Assembly: GCA_026989045.1 (NCBI GenBank)
Contig: JALSJY010000133.1
Coordinates: 1-16,716, forward strand
Source of the DNA: Hyphomicrobiales bacterium
GTDB lineage: Bacteria > Pseudomonadota > Alphaproteobacteria > Rhizobiales > Devosiaceae
DNA length: 16,716 nt
Direction: 5' to 3'
Shown: positions 7,092 through 14,896 of the stretch, one piece after another
How positions within the stretch are numbered: the stretch's first letter is position 1
Layout: each line of letters begins with the position of its first letter
Made by a program: the position numbers and the translations under genes
Notes under the pieces: model-generated
What the model was told of the DNA's origin: nothing
What the model saw: only the letters and a program-made list of their open reading frames with translations
Databases searched by the model: none

Positions 7092-10000
7092 TTGACCTCT
7101 CCAGGTTTTATTCATATTCATACTCATTCAGCCTATTCTTTATTGGAGGGCGCATTGCCGATTGAGAAATTGCTTAATCTTGCAATTAAAGATGAGCAAC
7201 CTGCAATTGGAATTGCTGACAGTAGAAATTTATTTGGCGCGCTAGAATTTTCACAAAAAGCAATTGCAAAGGGAATTCAGCCTTTGATTGGTTGTGAATT
7301 GCCAATTGAGTTTTCGCAAGATGAAGATTTAGAAAAAGCATTTGGTTTTGCAAAAAGATCTATTGTTCTAATGGCTATCGATAATCAGGGTTTTTCAAAT
7401 CTATCGGCACTAGTTTCTCGATCTTACCTTGAGGGATGTAATGATAAGGTTGCAATCTCTCTTGATTGGCTAGATGAAGATTTATCAAAAGGTCTAATAT
7501 GCCTTAGCGGTGGGTTGGAGGGCGCAATCAATCCGTTATTCTCTGCTGGTTTGCAAACTCATGCAATTGAGCGATTACTAAAATTACAAGCTATTTTCAA
7601 GGATAGATTTTATATCGAATTGCAACGCCATAATATGTCTAATGAGCAGGCAACAGAATCTCAACTTATTGATTTTGCCTATAAATATGGTGCGCCACTG
7701 GTTGCAACTAATGAGCCATATTTCCCGACACGAGATGATTTTCAGGCTCATGATGCACTTTTAGCAATTGCTGATAGCACAGTTTTGGCGCAAACAAATA
7801 GACGTAAGTTAAGTGATCAGCATTATTTTAAGTCGCGCAAACAAATGCAATCCCTGTTTTCTGACCTTCCAGAGGCGCTTGATAATAGTGTTGAAATTGC
7901 AAAGCGCATTAGTTTTTACGCAAAAACGCATGATCCGATTTTACCAAAATTTGCCGCCGCACCAGAGTTATCAGACCAAGAGGCCGTAGATGTTGAGGCT
8001 AAAGAGCTTAGCATTCAAGCGCATGCTGACCTTGAGATTAGGCTCAAAACTTTGCAATTAGCTGAAGGTTTAACAAAGCAAGATTATATAGATCGCTTAA
8101 ATTTTGAGTTAGGCGTGATTAGCGATATGAAATTTCCAGGATATTTTCTTATTGTTGCTGATTTTATTAAATGGGCCAAGTCTCGCAATATCCCAGTGGG
8201 GCCGGGGCGTGGCTCTGGTGCTGGCTCGTTAGTTGCCTATGCTTTAACAATTACTGATCTTGATCCATTGCGCTATAATTTACTGTTTGAGAGATTTCTA
8301 AATCCTGACCGTGTTTCAATGCCCGATTTTGATATTGATTTTTGCCAAGACAGGCGTGAAGAGGTGATTAAATATGTGCAGGATAAATATGGTTATGAGC
8401 AGGTAGCGCAAATTATTACATTTGGATCATTACAAGCGCGTGCTGCATTGCGTGATGTTGGTAGGGTTTTGCAAATGCCTTATCCTCAGGTTGATAGAAT
8501 TTGCAAATTAGTACCATCAAATCCTGCTGATCCTACAACGCTTTCAGAGGCGATTAAGGGTGAACCAAAATTGCAAGCTATGCGTGATGAAGAGGAAATT
8601 GTTGCAGAATTGCTTGAAATTGCCCAAAATCTCGAAGGTCTTTATAGACACGCTTCAACCCATGCTGCGGGCATCGTGATTGGTGATAGGCCATTGCAAG
8701 AATTAGTCCCGCTTTATCAAGATTCTCGCTCCACAATGCCCGTTACACAATATTCATTAAAATGGGTTGAGCCAGCAGGATTGGTGAAATTTGACTTTTT
8801 GGGTTTAAAAACCCTTACAGTAATTGATAACGCTGTAACTATGATTAAAGAAAATGGACAGGTTGACTTCTCAATTATTGATATTCCAATTGATGATGAA
8901 AAAACATATAAACTTTATCAAAGAGCTGAAACTTTAGGGGTGTTTCAGGTGGAGAGTGCTGGCATGCGCCGCGCTTTAGTTGATTTACTGCCTGATCGAT
9001 TTGAGGATATTATTGCGCTTGTTGCGCTTTATCGCCCCGGGCCTATGGATAATATTGGCAGCTTTTGTAATCGCAAACATGGCCATGAAGATGCCTCAAC
9101 CCTGCACAAAGATATGGAGCCTATCCTTTCAGAAACCTATGGGATTATTGTTTATCAGGAGCAGGTGATGCAGATAGCGCAAACTCTCTCAGGTTATTCT
9201 CTTGGTGAAGCTGATTTATTGCGCCGTGCAATGGGTAAAAAAGTAAAATCGGAAATGGACGCTCAACGCTCGCGTTTTGTCGATGGGGCGGTAAAAAAAG
9301 ATATAAATCAGGGCAAAGCAAGCAGGATTTTTGATCTGCTAGCAAAATTTGCTAATTATGGCTTTAATAAATCTCACGCTGCAGCTTATGCTTTAGTTTC
9401 CTATCAAACAGCATATCTAAAAGCTCATTTTCCGCATGAATTTTTAGCAGCATCAATGACGCTTGATATGTCCAACACCGATAAATTATATGACTTTAAG
9501 CGTGAGGCAGATAGGTTAGGTATTGAAATTATGCCGCCATCTGTAAATAATTCTAATGTGGCATTCACGGTATTAAATGAGAAAATATATTATTCACTTT
9601 GTGCATTAAAAGGGGTTGGCGAGCAGGTTGTTGAGCATATTGTAGCAATAAGGGCAGATAGGCCATTTGTAGATTTTGGTGATTTTGCCTCTCGGATTGA
9701 TCCAAAAGCAATAAACAGGCGCGCGCTTGAAACCATGATAAATGCTGGTGCATTTGATGATATTATAAAAGAGCGCCATCTAGCCTTTGCTATGCTTGAT
9801 GCTGTTTTAGCCACTGCCCAACGTAATGCTGCTGATAAGGCAAGTGGAATTGTTGATTTATTTGCTACAGATGCGCCAACTCCAGTTACAATTCCAAGAG
9901 GGATAAAACCTTGGACAGACGAAGAAAAATTAGAGCGTGAATTTTCAGCAATTGGGTTTTACCTCTCTGGTCACCCATTGGATAAATTTTCAAAATTATT

Positions 10001-10538
10001 TAAAAAGTTGCGGGTGCAGGCGTGGGTAGATTTTGAAAAATCTGTTACTGAGGGAGCAAAAGCTGGTAGAATGGCAGGAACGATAGTCTCTCGTCTTGAT
10101 CGCAAGACACGCAAAGGAAAGCCAATGTCGATTATAAATTTTTCTGACATTAGTGGTAGTTTTGAATGTGTTGCGTTTTCAGAGCAGATCGATAGGTTTG
10201 GTGATTTTTTGCAAGTTGGCAATTCAGTAATTATAGAGGTGGAGGCGGAGCAGCGAGCTGATGGAATTGGCATGAGACTTGGCAATGTGTCTTTTATTGC
10301 TGAGGCGGCAGAAAAGCCTGCTAAAAGGTTAGTTGTTTTCATCGACGACAAAAAATGCCTTAGCCCCATTAAATCTCAATTAAAACAGGGCGGGCAGGGT
10401 GATGTTCATCTTATTGTGATTCGCGATGCAGGGGCTAAAGAGTATGAAATTGCTCTAAATGGCAATTTTCATTTAACCTCAGAACTTGCAGGGGGCATAA
10501 AAGCCTTAGAAGGCGTTGTTGATGTGCGCTTAAGTTAG
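7092..10538 (+). CDS. dnaE: DNA polymerase III subunit alpha
   Basis: This is the catalytic subunit of the replicative polymerase. The 1148-residue product has the DnaE order: an N-terminal PHP domain starting HIHTHSAYSLLEGA (8-21), the palm with GPGRGSGAGSLVAY (about 368-381), PDFDIDF giving catalytic D412 and D414, and the third aspartate D568 in KFDFLG, then fingers, the helix-hairpin-helix region around RIDPKAINRRALE, an OB fold (about 995-1080) and a C-terminal tail. The internal clamp-binding site is probably IVDLF (920-924), where the usual first Gln is replaced. The start is TTG at 7092 with AAGGA at 7081-7085. Position before rpsB and length argue for the essential DnaE1 and not the SOS-linked DnaE2, so the LexA boxes more than 600 bases upstream probably do not serve it. 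Confidence 0.97.
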   Translation: MTSPGFIHIHTHSAYSLLEGALPIEKLLNLAIKDEQPAIGIADSRNLFGALEFSQKAIAKGIQPLIGCELPIEFSQDEDLEKAFGFAKRSIVLMAIDNQGFSNLSALVSRSYLEGCNDKVAISLDWLDEDLSKGLICLSGGLEGAINPLFSAGLQTHAIERLLKLQAIFKDRFYIELQRHNMSNEQATESQLIDFAYKYGAPLVATNEPYFPTRDDFQAHDALLAIADSTVLAQTNRRKLSDQHYFKSRKQMQSLFSDLPEALDNSVEIAKRISFYAKTHDPILPKFAAAPELSDQEAVDVEAKELSIQAHADLEIRLKTLQLAEGLTKQDYIDRLNFELGVISDMKFPGYFLIVADFIKWAKSRNIPVGPGRGSGAGSLVAYALTITDLDPLRYNLLFERFLNPDRVSMPDFDIDFCQDRREEVIKYVQDKYGYEQVAQIITFGSLQARAALRDVGRVLQMPYPQVDRICKLVPSNPADPTTLSEAIKGEPKLQAMRDEEEIVAELLEIAQNLEGLYRHASTHAAGIVIGDRPLQELVPLYQDSRSTMPVTQYSLKWVEPAGLVKFDFLGLKTLTVIDNAVTMIKENGQVDFSIIDIPIDDEKTYKLYQRAETLGVFQVESAGMRRALVDLLPDRFEDIIALVALYRPGPMDNIGSFCNRKHGHEDASTLHKDMEPILSETYGIIVYQEQVMQIAQTLSGYSLGEADLLRRAMGKKVKSEMDAQRSRFVDGAVKKDINQGKASRIFDLLAKFANYGFNKSHAAAYALVSYQTAYLKAHFPHEFLAASMTLDMSNTDKLYDFKREADRLGIEIMPPSVNNSNVAFTVLNEKIYYSLCALKGVGEQVVEHIVAIRADRPFVDFGDFASRIDPKAINRRALETMINAGAFDDIIKERHLAFAMLDAVLATAQRNAADKASGIVDLFATDAPTPVTIPRGIKPWTDEEKLEREFSAIGFYLSGHPLDKFSKLFKKLRVQAWVDFEKSVTEGAKAGRMAGTIVSRLDRKTRKGKPMSIINFSDISGSFECVAFSEQIDRFGDFLQVGNSVIIEVEAEQRADGIGMRLGNVSFIAEAAEKPAKRLVVFIDDKKCLSPIKSQLKQGGQGDVHLIVIRDAGAKEYEIALNGNFHLTSELAGGIKALEGVVDVRLS

Positions 10539-10618
10539 CCTATTGCGTCTTTTTGTTTTTTAGTTTATAGGCCACTTCATCACACAGGTGAGAGGCGGGC
10601 GTTAAGTTATTTAATGTC

Positions 10619-10626
10619 TAACCGGT
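10619..10626 (+). repeat. Direct repeat TAACCGGT, copy 1, in the rpsB leader
   Basis: The 8-base TAACCGGT stands here and again at 10671-10678, 52 bases later, in the 160-base dnaE-rpsB gap. It contains the palindrome ACCGGT. Directly after it GTGACA (10625-10630) resembles a -35 element. It may be a protein-binding site controlling the ribosomal operon; the factor is unknown to me. Confidence 0.4.
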
Positions 10627-10670
10627 GACAATTTTCAAATGAATTTTGTTGCATTTCTCTTGCTAAGGTT

Positions 10671-10678
10671 TAACCGGT
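10671..10678 (+). repeat. Direct repeat TAACCGGT, copy 2, next to the rpsB ribosome site
   Basis: This second exact copy of TAACCGGT ends seven bases before the AAGGAA ribosome site (10685-10690) of rpsB. Being so close, it could act at DNA level as an operator or at RNA level near the translation start. No intrinsic terminator separates it from rpsB. Confidence 0.4.
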
Positions 10679-10698
10679 AAATAAAAGGAATAATGTCA

Positions 10699-11784
10699 AT
10701 GGCATTACCAGATTTCTCTATGCGTCAATTGCTCGAAGCGGGCGTTCACTTTGGTCACCAAAAACATCGCTGGAATCCTAAGATGGAAAAATTCATCTTT
10801 GGCGTTCGTAACGATATTCACATTCTTGATTTGAGCCAGACAGTTCCAATGTTACATCAGGCTTTACAGCTTGTTTCTGACACTGTTGCCAAAGGTGGCC
10901 GTGTTTTATTTGTAGGCACAAAGCGTCAAGCATCACCAATTGTTGCAGAAGCGGCAAAGCAAAGTGCGCAATATTATGTGAATTCACGTTGGCTTGGTGG
11001 TATGTTGACCAATTGGCAAACAATTTCAAAGTCAATTACTCGTCTTCGCGAGCTTGAAGAGCAAGAGCAAGGCGGATTGACTAAGAAAGAGCTTTTGCAT
11101 CTTTCTCGTGAGCAAGAGCGTCTTGAGCGTGATTTAGGTGGTATTAAAGATATGGGCAATGTGCCAAATCTGCTTTTTGTAATTGATACAAATAAAGAAG
11201 AAATCGCTATTAAAGAGGCTCGTCGCCTTGGCATTCCTGTGATTGCTATTGTTGATACTAATTGTGATCCAGATAATATTGATTTCCCAATTCCTGGGAA
11301 TGATGATGCATCTCGCTCGCTTGAATTATATTGCAATTTGATTTCAAAAGCTGCAATTGATGGTATTGCTCGTTCATCAATTGAAAAGGGTATTGATCTT
11401 GGTGCAAGTGAGACTTTGCCTGAAGAGCCGGTGCTTTCTGAAGAAAAAGTTGCAGAAAAAATTATTGTTAAAGATGAGCCAGCTAAGGCTGACCCAGTTG
11501 AATCTGCGCCAATTACAACTGATAAAGTTGCTAAAGAAGATGAAAACTCAGAAGTTGCAGCTCTTTTTGCTACTCCTAGTGGCGATGCTGATGATCTTAA
11601 ACAGATTTCTGGTGTTGGCCCGGTGCTTGAGAAAAAGCTTAATGGGCTTGGAATTACAACTTTTGCACAGGTTGCAGCTTTCACCCCTGAAGATATTGCC
11701 AAGGTTGACGATGCTCTAAGTTTTAAGGGCAGAATTGATCGTGATAACTGGTTGAGCCAAGCGGCTGAGCTTGCAAAAGGCTAA
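10699..11784 (+). CDS. rpsB: 30S ribosomal protein S2 with C-terminal helix-hairpin-helix extension
   Basis: S2 is a small-subunit ribosomal protein. The core begins MALPDFSMRQLLEAGVHFGH and contains RVLFVGTKRQA, YYVNSRWLGGMLTNW and the IPVIAIVDTNCDPD segment, all family hallmarks. I choose the ATG at 10699 (361 residues): AAGGAA at 10685-10690 is well spaced for it and only two bases from the other ATG at 10693. S2 is normally about 240-260 residues; here the core ends near 235 and an acidic, lysine- and glutamate-rich linker leads to a compact domain at 298-361 with the hairpin motif ISGVGP and the end GRIDRDNWLSQA. The same type of domain is found at the C terminus of NuoE or L21 in many Rhizobiales and Rhodobacterales. 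Its role on S2 is unknown; it may bind RNA or proteins. Confidence 0.96.
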   Translation: MALPDFSMRQLLEAGVHFGHQKHRWNPKMEKFIFGVRNDIHILDLSQTVPMLHQALQLVSDTVAKGGRVLFVGTKRQASPIVAEAAKQSAQYYVNSRWLGGMLTNWQTISKSITRLRELEEQEQGGLTKKELLHLSREQERLERDLGGIKDMGNVPNLLFVIDTNKEEIAIKEARRLGIPVIAIVDTNCDPDNIDFPIPGNDDASRSLELYCNLISKAAIDGIARSSIEKGIDLGASETLPEEPVLSEEKVAEKIIVKDEPAKADPVESAPITTDKVAKEDENSEVAALFATPSGDADDLKQISGVGPVLEKKLNGLGITTFAQVAAFTPEDIAKVDDALSFKGRIDRDNWLSQAAELAKG

Positions 11785-11803
11785 TATTACTTTGGGTAAT
11801 ATT
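11783..11803 (+). other. Perfect 8-bp stem-loop at the rpsB stop codon
   Basis: AATATTAC (11783-11790) and GTAATATT (11796-11803) pair perfectly around a five-base loop, TTTGG. The left arm contains the last two bases of the rpsB TAA. The stem is AT-rich and no T run follows, so it is not a classic terminator; it could pause polymerase, mark an RNA processing site or set the S2 to EF-Ts ratio. Confidence 0.5.
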
Positions 11804-11820
11804 TATCAAAATTAAATAAC

Positions 11821-11839
11821 CGCCTCATTTTTTAAGGCG
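11821..11839 (+). other. Small GC stem-loop in front of the tsf ribosome site
   Basis: CGCCT (11821-11825) pairs with AGGCG (11835-11839) around a nine-base, T-rich loop. It ends about four bases before the purine-rich ribosome site of tsf (GAGAAGG at 11843-11849). It may expose or shield that site. Five base pairs is short, so confidence is modest. Confidence 0.35.
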
Positions 11840-11857
11840 TAAGAGAAGGTAAGTTAA

Positions 11858-12784
11858 ATGGCTATTACAGCTTCACAGGTAAAAGAATTACGCGATATGA
11901 CTGGCGTAGGTATGATGGATTGCAAAAAAGCGCTTCAGGAAACTGAGGGTAATGTTGAGGCCGCTGTTGATTGGCTTAGAACTCGCGGGCTTGCAAAAGC
12001 TGCAAAAAAAGCAGGCCGCACGGCATCAGAAGGTCTGGTTGGTATTGCATCTACTGGCACAAGCGCCTCTGTAGTTGAGTTAAACTCCGAAACAGATTTT
12101 GTTTCTTTGAATGAGCAATTCCAAAATATCGTAAAAACTGTTGCAAAATTAGCGCTTGATACAGATGGTAGCATTGAGGAGCTTAGGGCTGCTACATATC
12201 CTGATACTAAGCATAGCGTTTTAGACGAAGTTACTGAGGCAATTGCAAAAATTGGCGAGAATATGAACTTACGTCGCTCTAACAAGCTTTCAGTAAGTGA
12301 TGGTGTTGTTAGCTCTTATGTTCATAATCCAGTAACTGATGGTTTAGGTAAAATTGGTGTGTTGGTTGCTCTAGAATCTAGCGGCGACAAAAATGCACTT
12401 GATGCTCTTGGTCGCCAAATTGCTATGCATATTGCGGCAATTGCACCACTTGCGCTTTCTTCAGATGAGCTAGATGCTGATATTGTTGCTCGTGAGCGTG
12501 AAGTGTTTAAACAGCAAGCAATTGAATCTGGTAAGCCAGAAGAAATAGCAATCAAAATGGTTGAAGGGCGCATGCGCAAATATTTTGAAGAAGTATGCTT
12601 GCTTTCGCAAACTTTTGTTATTGATGGCGAAAATAAAGTTGAGCAAGTGATTAGAAATGCAGAAAAAGAAATTGGCTCTCCTATTAAGCTAGTTGCTTTC
12701 TCACGCATTGCTTTGGGTGAAGGCGTTGAGAAAGAAGAAAGCGATTTTGCTGCAGAGGTTGCAGCAACCGCTGGCACTAAATAA
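11858..12784 (+). CDS. tsf: Translation elongation factor Ts
   Basis: EF-Ts is the guanine-nucleotide exchange factor that recycles EF-Tu during protein synthesis in the cytoplasm. The 308-residue length is normal for alphaproteobacteria. The N-terminal UBA-like domain contains VKELRDMTGVGMMDCKKAL (residues 8-26), and the EF-Tu-contacting TDFV motif is at 79-82 in NSETDFVSLNEQF. The core subdomains and a coiled-coil part with EREVFKQQA and EGRMRKYFEEV follow. It starts with ATG after GAGAAGG and lies 73 bases behind rpsB, the almost universal partner; the two hairpins in that gap may adjust its expression relative to S2. pyrH follows after 51 bases. Confidence 0.97.
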   Translation: MAITASQVKELRDMTGVGMMDCKKALQETEGNVEAAVDWLRTRGLAKAAKKAGRTASEGLVGIASTGTSASVVELNSETDFVSLNEQFQNIVKTVAKLALDTDGSIEELRAATYPDTKHSVLDEVTEAIAKIGENMNLRRSNKLSVSDGVVSSYVHNPVTDGLGKIGVLVALESSGDKNALDALGRQIAMHIAAIAPLALSSDELDADIVAREREVFKQQAIESGKPEEIAIKMVEGRMRKYFEEVCLLSQTFVIDGENKVEQVIRNAEKEIGSPIKLVAFSRIALGEGVEKEESDFAAEVAATAGTK

Positions 12785-12835
12785 TTTGCTGATTACCTAA
12801 ATATATTAGAGGAAAAATAAAATAAGGTCGGGTTT

Positions 12836-13549
12836 TTGAAAGATCAAAAATATAGACGGATATTATTAAAGGTTTCTGGCGAAGCGCTTGCCGGAGACCA
12901 GTCTTTTGGCATAGATGCTAAAATTCTCACTGCAGTGGCAAAGCAAATTATTGATTTAGCAAAAACTGGCGTTCAAATTGGCATTGTAATTGGGGGCGGA
13001 AATATTTTTCGTGGCATGGCGGTTGCAGCTAATGGGGGCGATAGGGTTACTGGTGATCACATGGGCATGTTAAGCACTGTGATAAATGCCTTGGCACTAG
13101 GTCAGGCAATTGAGCAAAATGGAGCAAAGGCAAAAGTTTTTTCTTCGCTCTACATGCCAGCCGTGGCCAATAGATTCACTCAACGAGATGCAATAGATGC
13201 ACTTGAAAATGGCTATATAGTTTTATGTGCTGGTGGCACTGGTAATCCATTTTTTACGACAGATACAGCAGCGGCATTAAAGGCTGTTGAGTTAAAATGT
13301 GATGCTTTACTAAAAGGCACTAAAGTAGATGGTGTTTACTCTGACGATCCAATAAAAAATCCAAATGCAGAATTTTTTGCACATATCAGCTATGATGAAG
13401 TGATAAAAAATGATTTAAGAATTATGGATACTGCTGCTTTTGCACTTGCACGAGACAATCAAATGCCGATATTAGTTTATGCGCTTGATGTTGAGGGTGG
13501 GCTAACAGCTGTAATTGATGGCAAAGCAAAATGCACTCGGGTTGGATAA
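12836..13549 (+). CDS. pyrH: UMP kinase (uridylate kinase)
   Basis: It phosphorylates UMP to UDP with ATP, a step towards all pyrimidine nucleotides, and belongs to the amino-acid kinase family, not the eukaryotic UMP/CMP kinases. The 237-residue protein shows LKVSGEAL (11-18), the GGGNIFRG loop (53-60), GDHMGM (73-78) for UMP contact, and TGNPFFTTDTAAALKAVE (about 135-152) for nucleotide binding, then KVDGVYSDDP. Translation starts at TTG 12836, with AAGG at 12824-12827 as the ribosome site; no upstream ATG in this frame fits the family start. The order tsf-pyrH-frr is conserved across bacteria. Confidence 0.96.
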   Translation: MKDQKYRRILLKVSGEALAGDQSFGIDAKILTAVAKQIIDLAKTGVQIGIVIGGGNIFRGMAVAANGGDRVTGDHMGMLSTVINALALGQAIEQNGAKAKVFSSLYMPAVANRFTQRDAIDALENGYIVLCAGGTGNPFFTTDTAAALKAVELKCDALLKGTKVDGVYSDDPIKNPNAEFFAHISYDEVIKNDLRIMDTAAFALARDNQMPILVYALDVEGGLTAVIDGKAKCTRVG

Positions 13550-13571
13550 ATTAAATAATAGGGATTTTATT

Positions 13572-14132
13572 ATGGCAGACGAATTTTCAATTGATTCTTT
13601 GACTTCAAGAATGAAAAAATCAATCGATTCATTGAAAGATGAATTAGCAGGCCTGCGCACGGGTCGCGCCAGCCTAAGCTTGTTAGAGCCAATAATGGTT
13701 GATGCCTATGGTTCAAAAATGCCACTAAATCAGGTAGCTACGGTTTCTATTCCAGAGCCTCGCTTGCTAAGTGTGCAGGTTTGGGATCAGTCAATGTCAT
13801 CGGCGGTTGAAAAAGCAATTCGCGAGAGCGGGCTTGGTCTTAATCCTGTTTCTGAAGGTGCTGTAATTCGTGTTCCATTACCTGAATTAAATGAAGAGCG
13901 CCGCAAAGAGCTAACTAAAGTGGCTCATTCTTATGCTGAAGCTGGCCGTGTTGCAGTGCGTCATATCCGCCGTGATGGTATGGATCAACTTAAAAAATTA
14001 GAAAAAGATGGCGACATGGGACAAGATGAAAGCCGATCGCTTTCTGATCTTGTGCAGAAAAGCACCGATGATGCTGTTGGTGAAATTGATAATATGCTTG
14101 ATAAAAAAGAGCAGGAAATAATGCAGGTTTAA
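13572..14132 (+). CDS. frr: Ribosome recycling factor
   Basis: RRF splits the post-termination ribosome together with EF-G. The 186 residues match the family (185 in E. coli). It has the three-helix bundle plus small beta domain, with LAGLRTGRASLSLLEPIMV, YGSKMPLNQVATVSIPEPR and the conserved RRDGMDQLKK in the last part. I choose the ATG at 13572 because of the TAGGGA ribosome site at 13559-13564 and the family N terminus; the longer in-frame start at 13515 would add 19 residues overlapping pyrH. The gap to pyrH is 22 bases and to uppS 8 bases, so all three are surely in one transcript. Confidence 0.96.
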   Translation: MADEFSIDSLTSRMKKSIDSLKDELAGLRTGRASLSLLEPIMVDAYGSKMPLNQVATVSIPEPRLLSVQVWDQSMSSAVEKAIRESGLGLNPVSEGAVIRVPLPELNEERRKELTKVAHSYAEAGRVAVRHIRRDGMDQLKKLEKDGDMGQDESRSLSDLVQKSTDDAVGEIDNMLDKKEQEIMQV

Positions 14133-14140
14133 AGGCTTTT

Positions 14141-14896
14141 GTGGTGGGCATGGAATCTAATATAGAAAATGCGCACAAAGGTGATGCTCTAAAAGTGCCT
14201 AATCATCTGGCAGTGACCATGGACGGTAACGGCCGTTGGGCAATTTCACATGGTAAATTACGCTCACATGGCCACAAAGCTGGTACTGATGCCTTGCGCC
14301 GATTAGTTGAATATTCAATAAAATATGACATAAAATATCTCACTGTGTTTAGTTTCAGTTCTGAAAATTGGTCAAGACCAAAAGAAGAAGTGAATTTTAT
14401 TTTGCGCCTCATGCGCAATTATGTAGCTTCTGATCTTGAGAAGCTTGACGATAATAATGTTAATATTAAAATTATTGGTGAGCGGGCAGGGCTTGATAAG
14501 CAGATAATAAAATTGATTGAAAAAGCAGAAAATACAACTTCTGGTAATTCTGGTTTGCAATTGATTATTGCTTTTAACTATGGCGGCAGAGGTGAAATAG
14601 CTAGGGCGACAAGAAATATTGCCAAAAAAATATTAGATGGTAAGTTATCGATAAGCGATATTGATGAAAATACTATAAGTGATGAATTATATTTAAGCGA
14701 TGTTCCTGACCCAGATGTTGTGTTACGCACAAGTGGTGAATATCGGTTTTCAAATTTCTTGCTTTGGCAATCGGCTTATTCGGAACTAATATTTATAGAC
14801 GATTATTGGCCTGATTTTAATGAGGAAATTTTCATCAATATATTAAAAGAATATGCGGGGCGAGAGCGCCGTTTTGGAGGGGTTGAGGCAAAATGA
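14141..14896 (+). CDS. uppS: Undecaprenyl diphosphate synthase (cis-prenyltransferase)
   Basis: It adds isopentenyl units in cis to farnesyl diphosphate to make the C55 lipid carrier for peptidoglycan and O-antigen. It has 251 residues from the GTG at 14141. The DGNGRWA motif holds the catalytic Asp (D28), then FSSENWSRP (72-80), FNYGGRGEI, and RTSGEYRFSNFLLW (196-209), with WPDF near the end. The usual RTGGE appears as RTSGE, a common variant. The start is uncertain: GTG 14141, GTG 14144 and ATG 14150 are in frame, and AAAGG at 14131-14135 favours one of the two GTGs. The TGA overlaps the cdsA ATG by four bases. Confidence 0.95.
   Translation: MVGMESNIENAHKGDALKVPNHLAVTMDGNGRWAISHGKLRSHGHKAGTDALRRLVEYSIKYDIKYLTVFSFSSENWSRPKEEVNFILRLMRNYVASDLEKLDDNNVNIKIIGERAGLDKQIIKLIEKAENTTSGNSGLQLIIAFNYGGRGEIARATRNIAKKILDGKLSISDIDENTISDELYLSDVPDPDVVLRTSGEYRFSNFLLWQSAYSELIFIDDYWPDFNEEIFINILKEYAGRERRFGGVEAK

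Noticed and set aside
10538..10572. Inverted repeat GCCTAT / ATAGGC after the dnaE stop as a terminator
   Set aside because: The stem is only six pairs, the loop is 23 bases, and the T-rich stretch is in the loop and not after the stem.
10974..11702. 242-codon open frame on the minus strand within rpsB
   Set aside because: It is a serine-rich mirror of the rpsB reading frame, with no ribosome site and no recognisable motif, while rpsB itself is certain.
11357..11719. 120-codon leucine-rich + strand frame inside the S2 tail
   Set aside because: It is an out-of-frame reading of the lysine/glutamate-rich linker and the hairpin domain; the S2 frame continues through it to a typical end.
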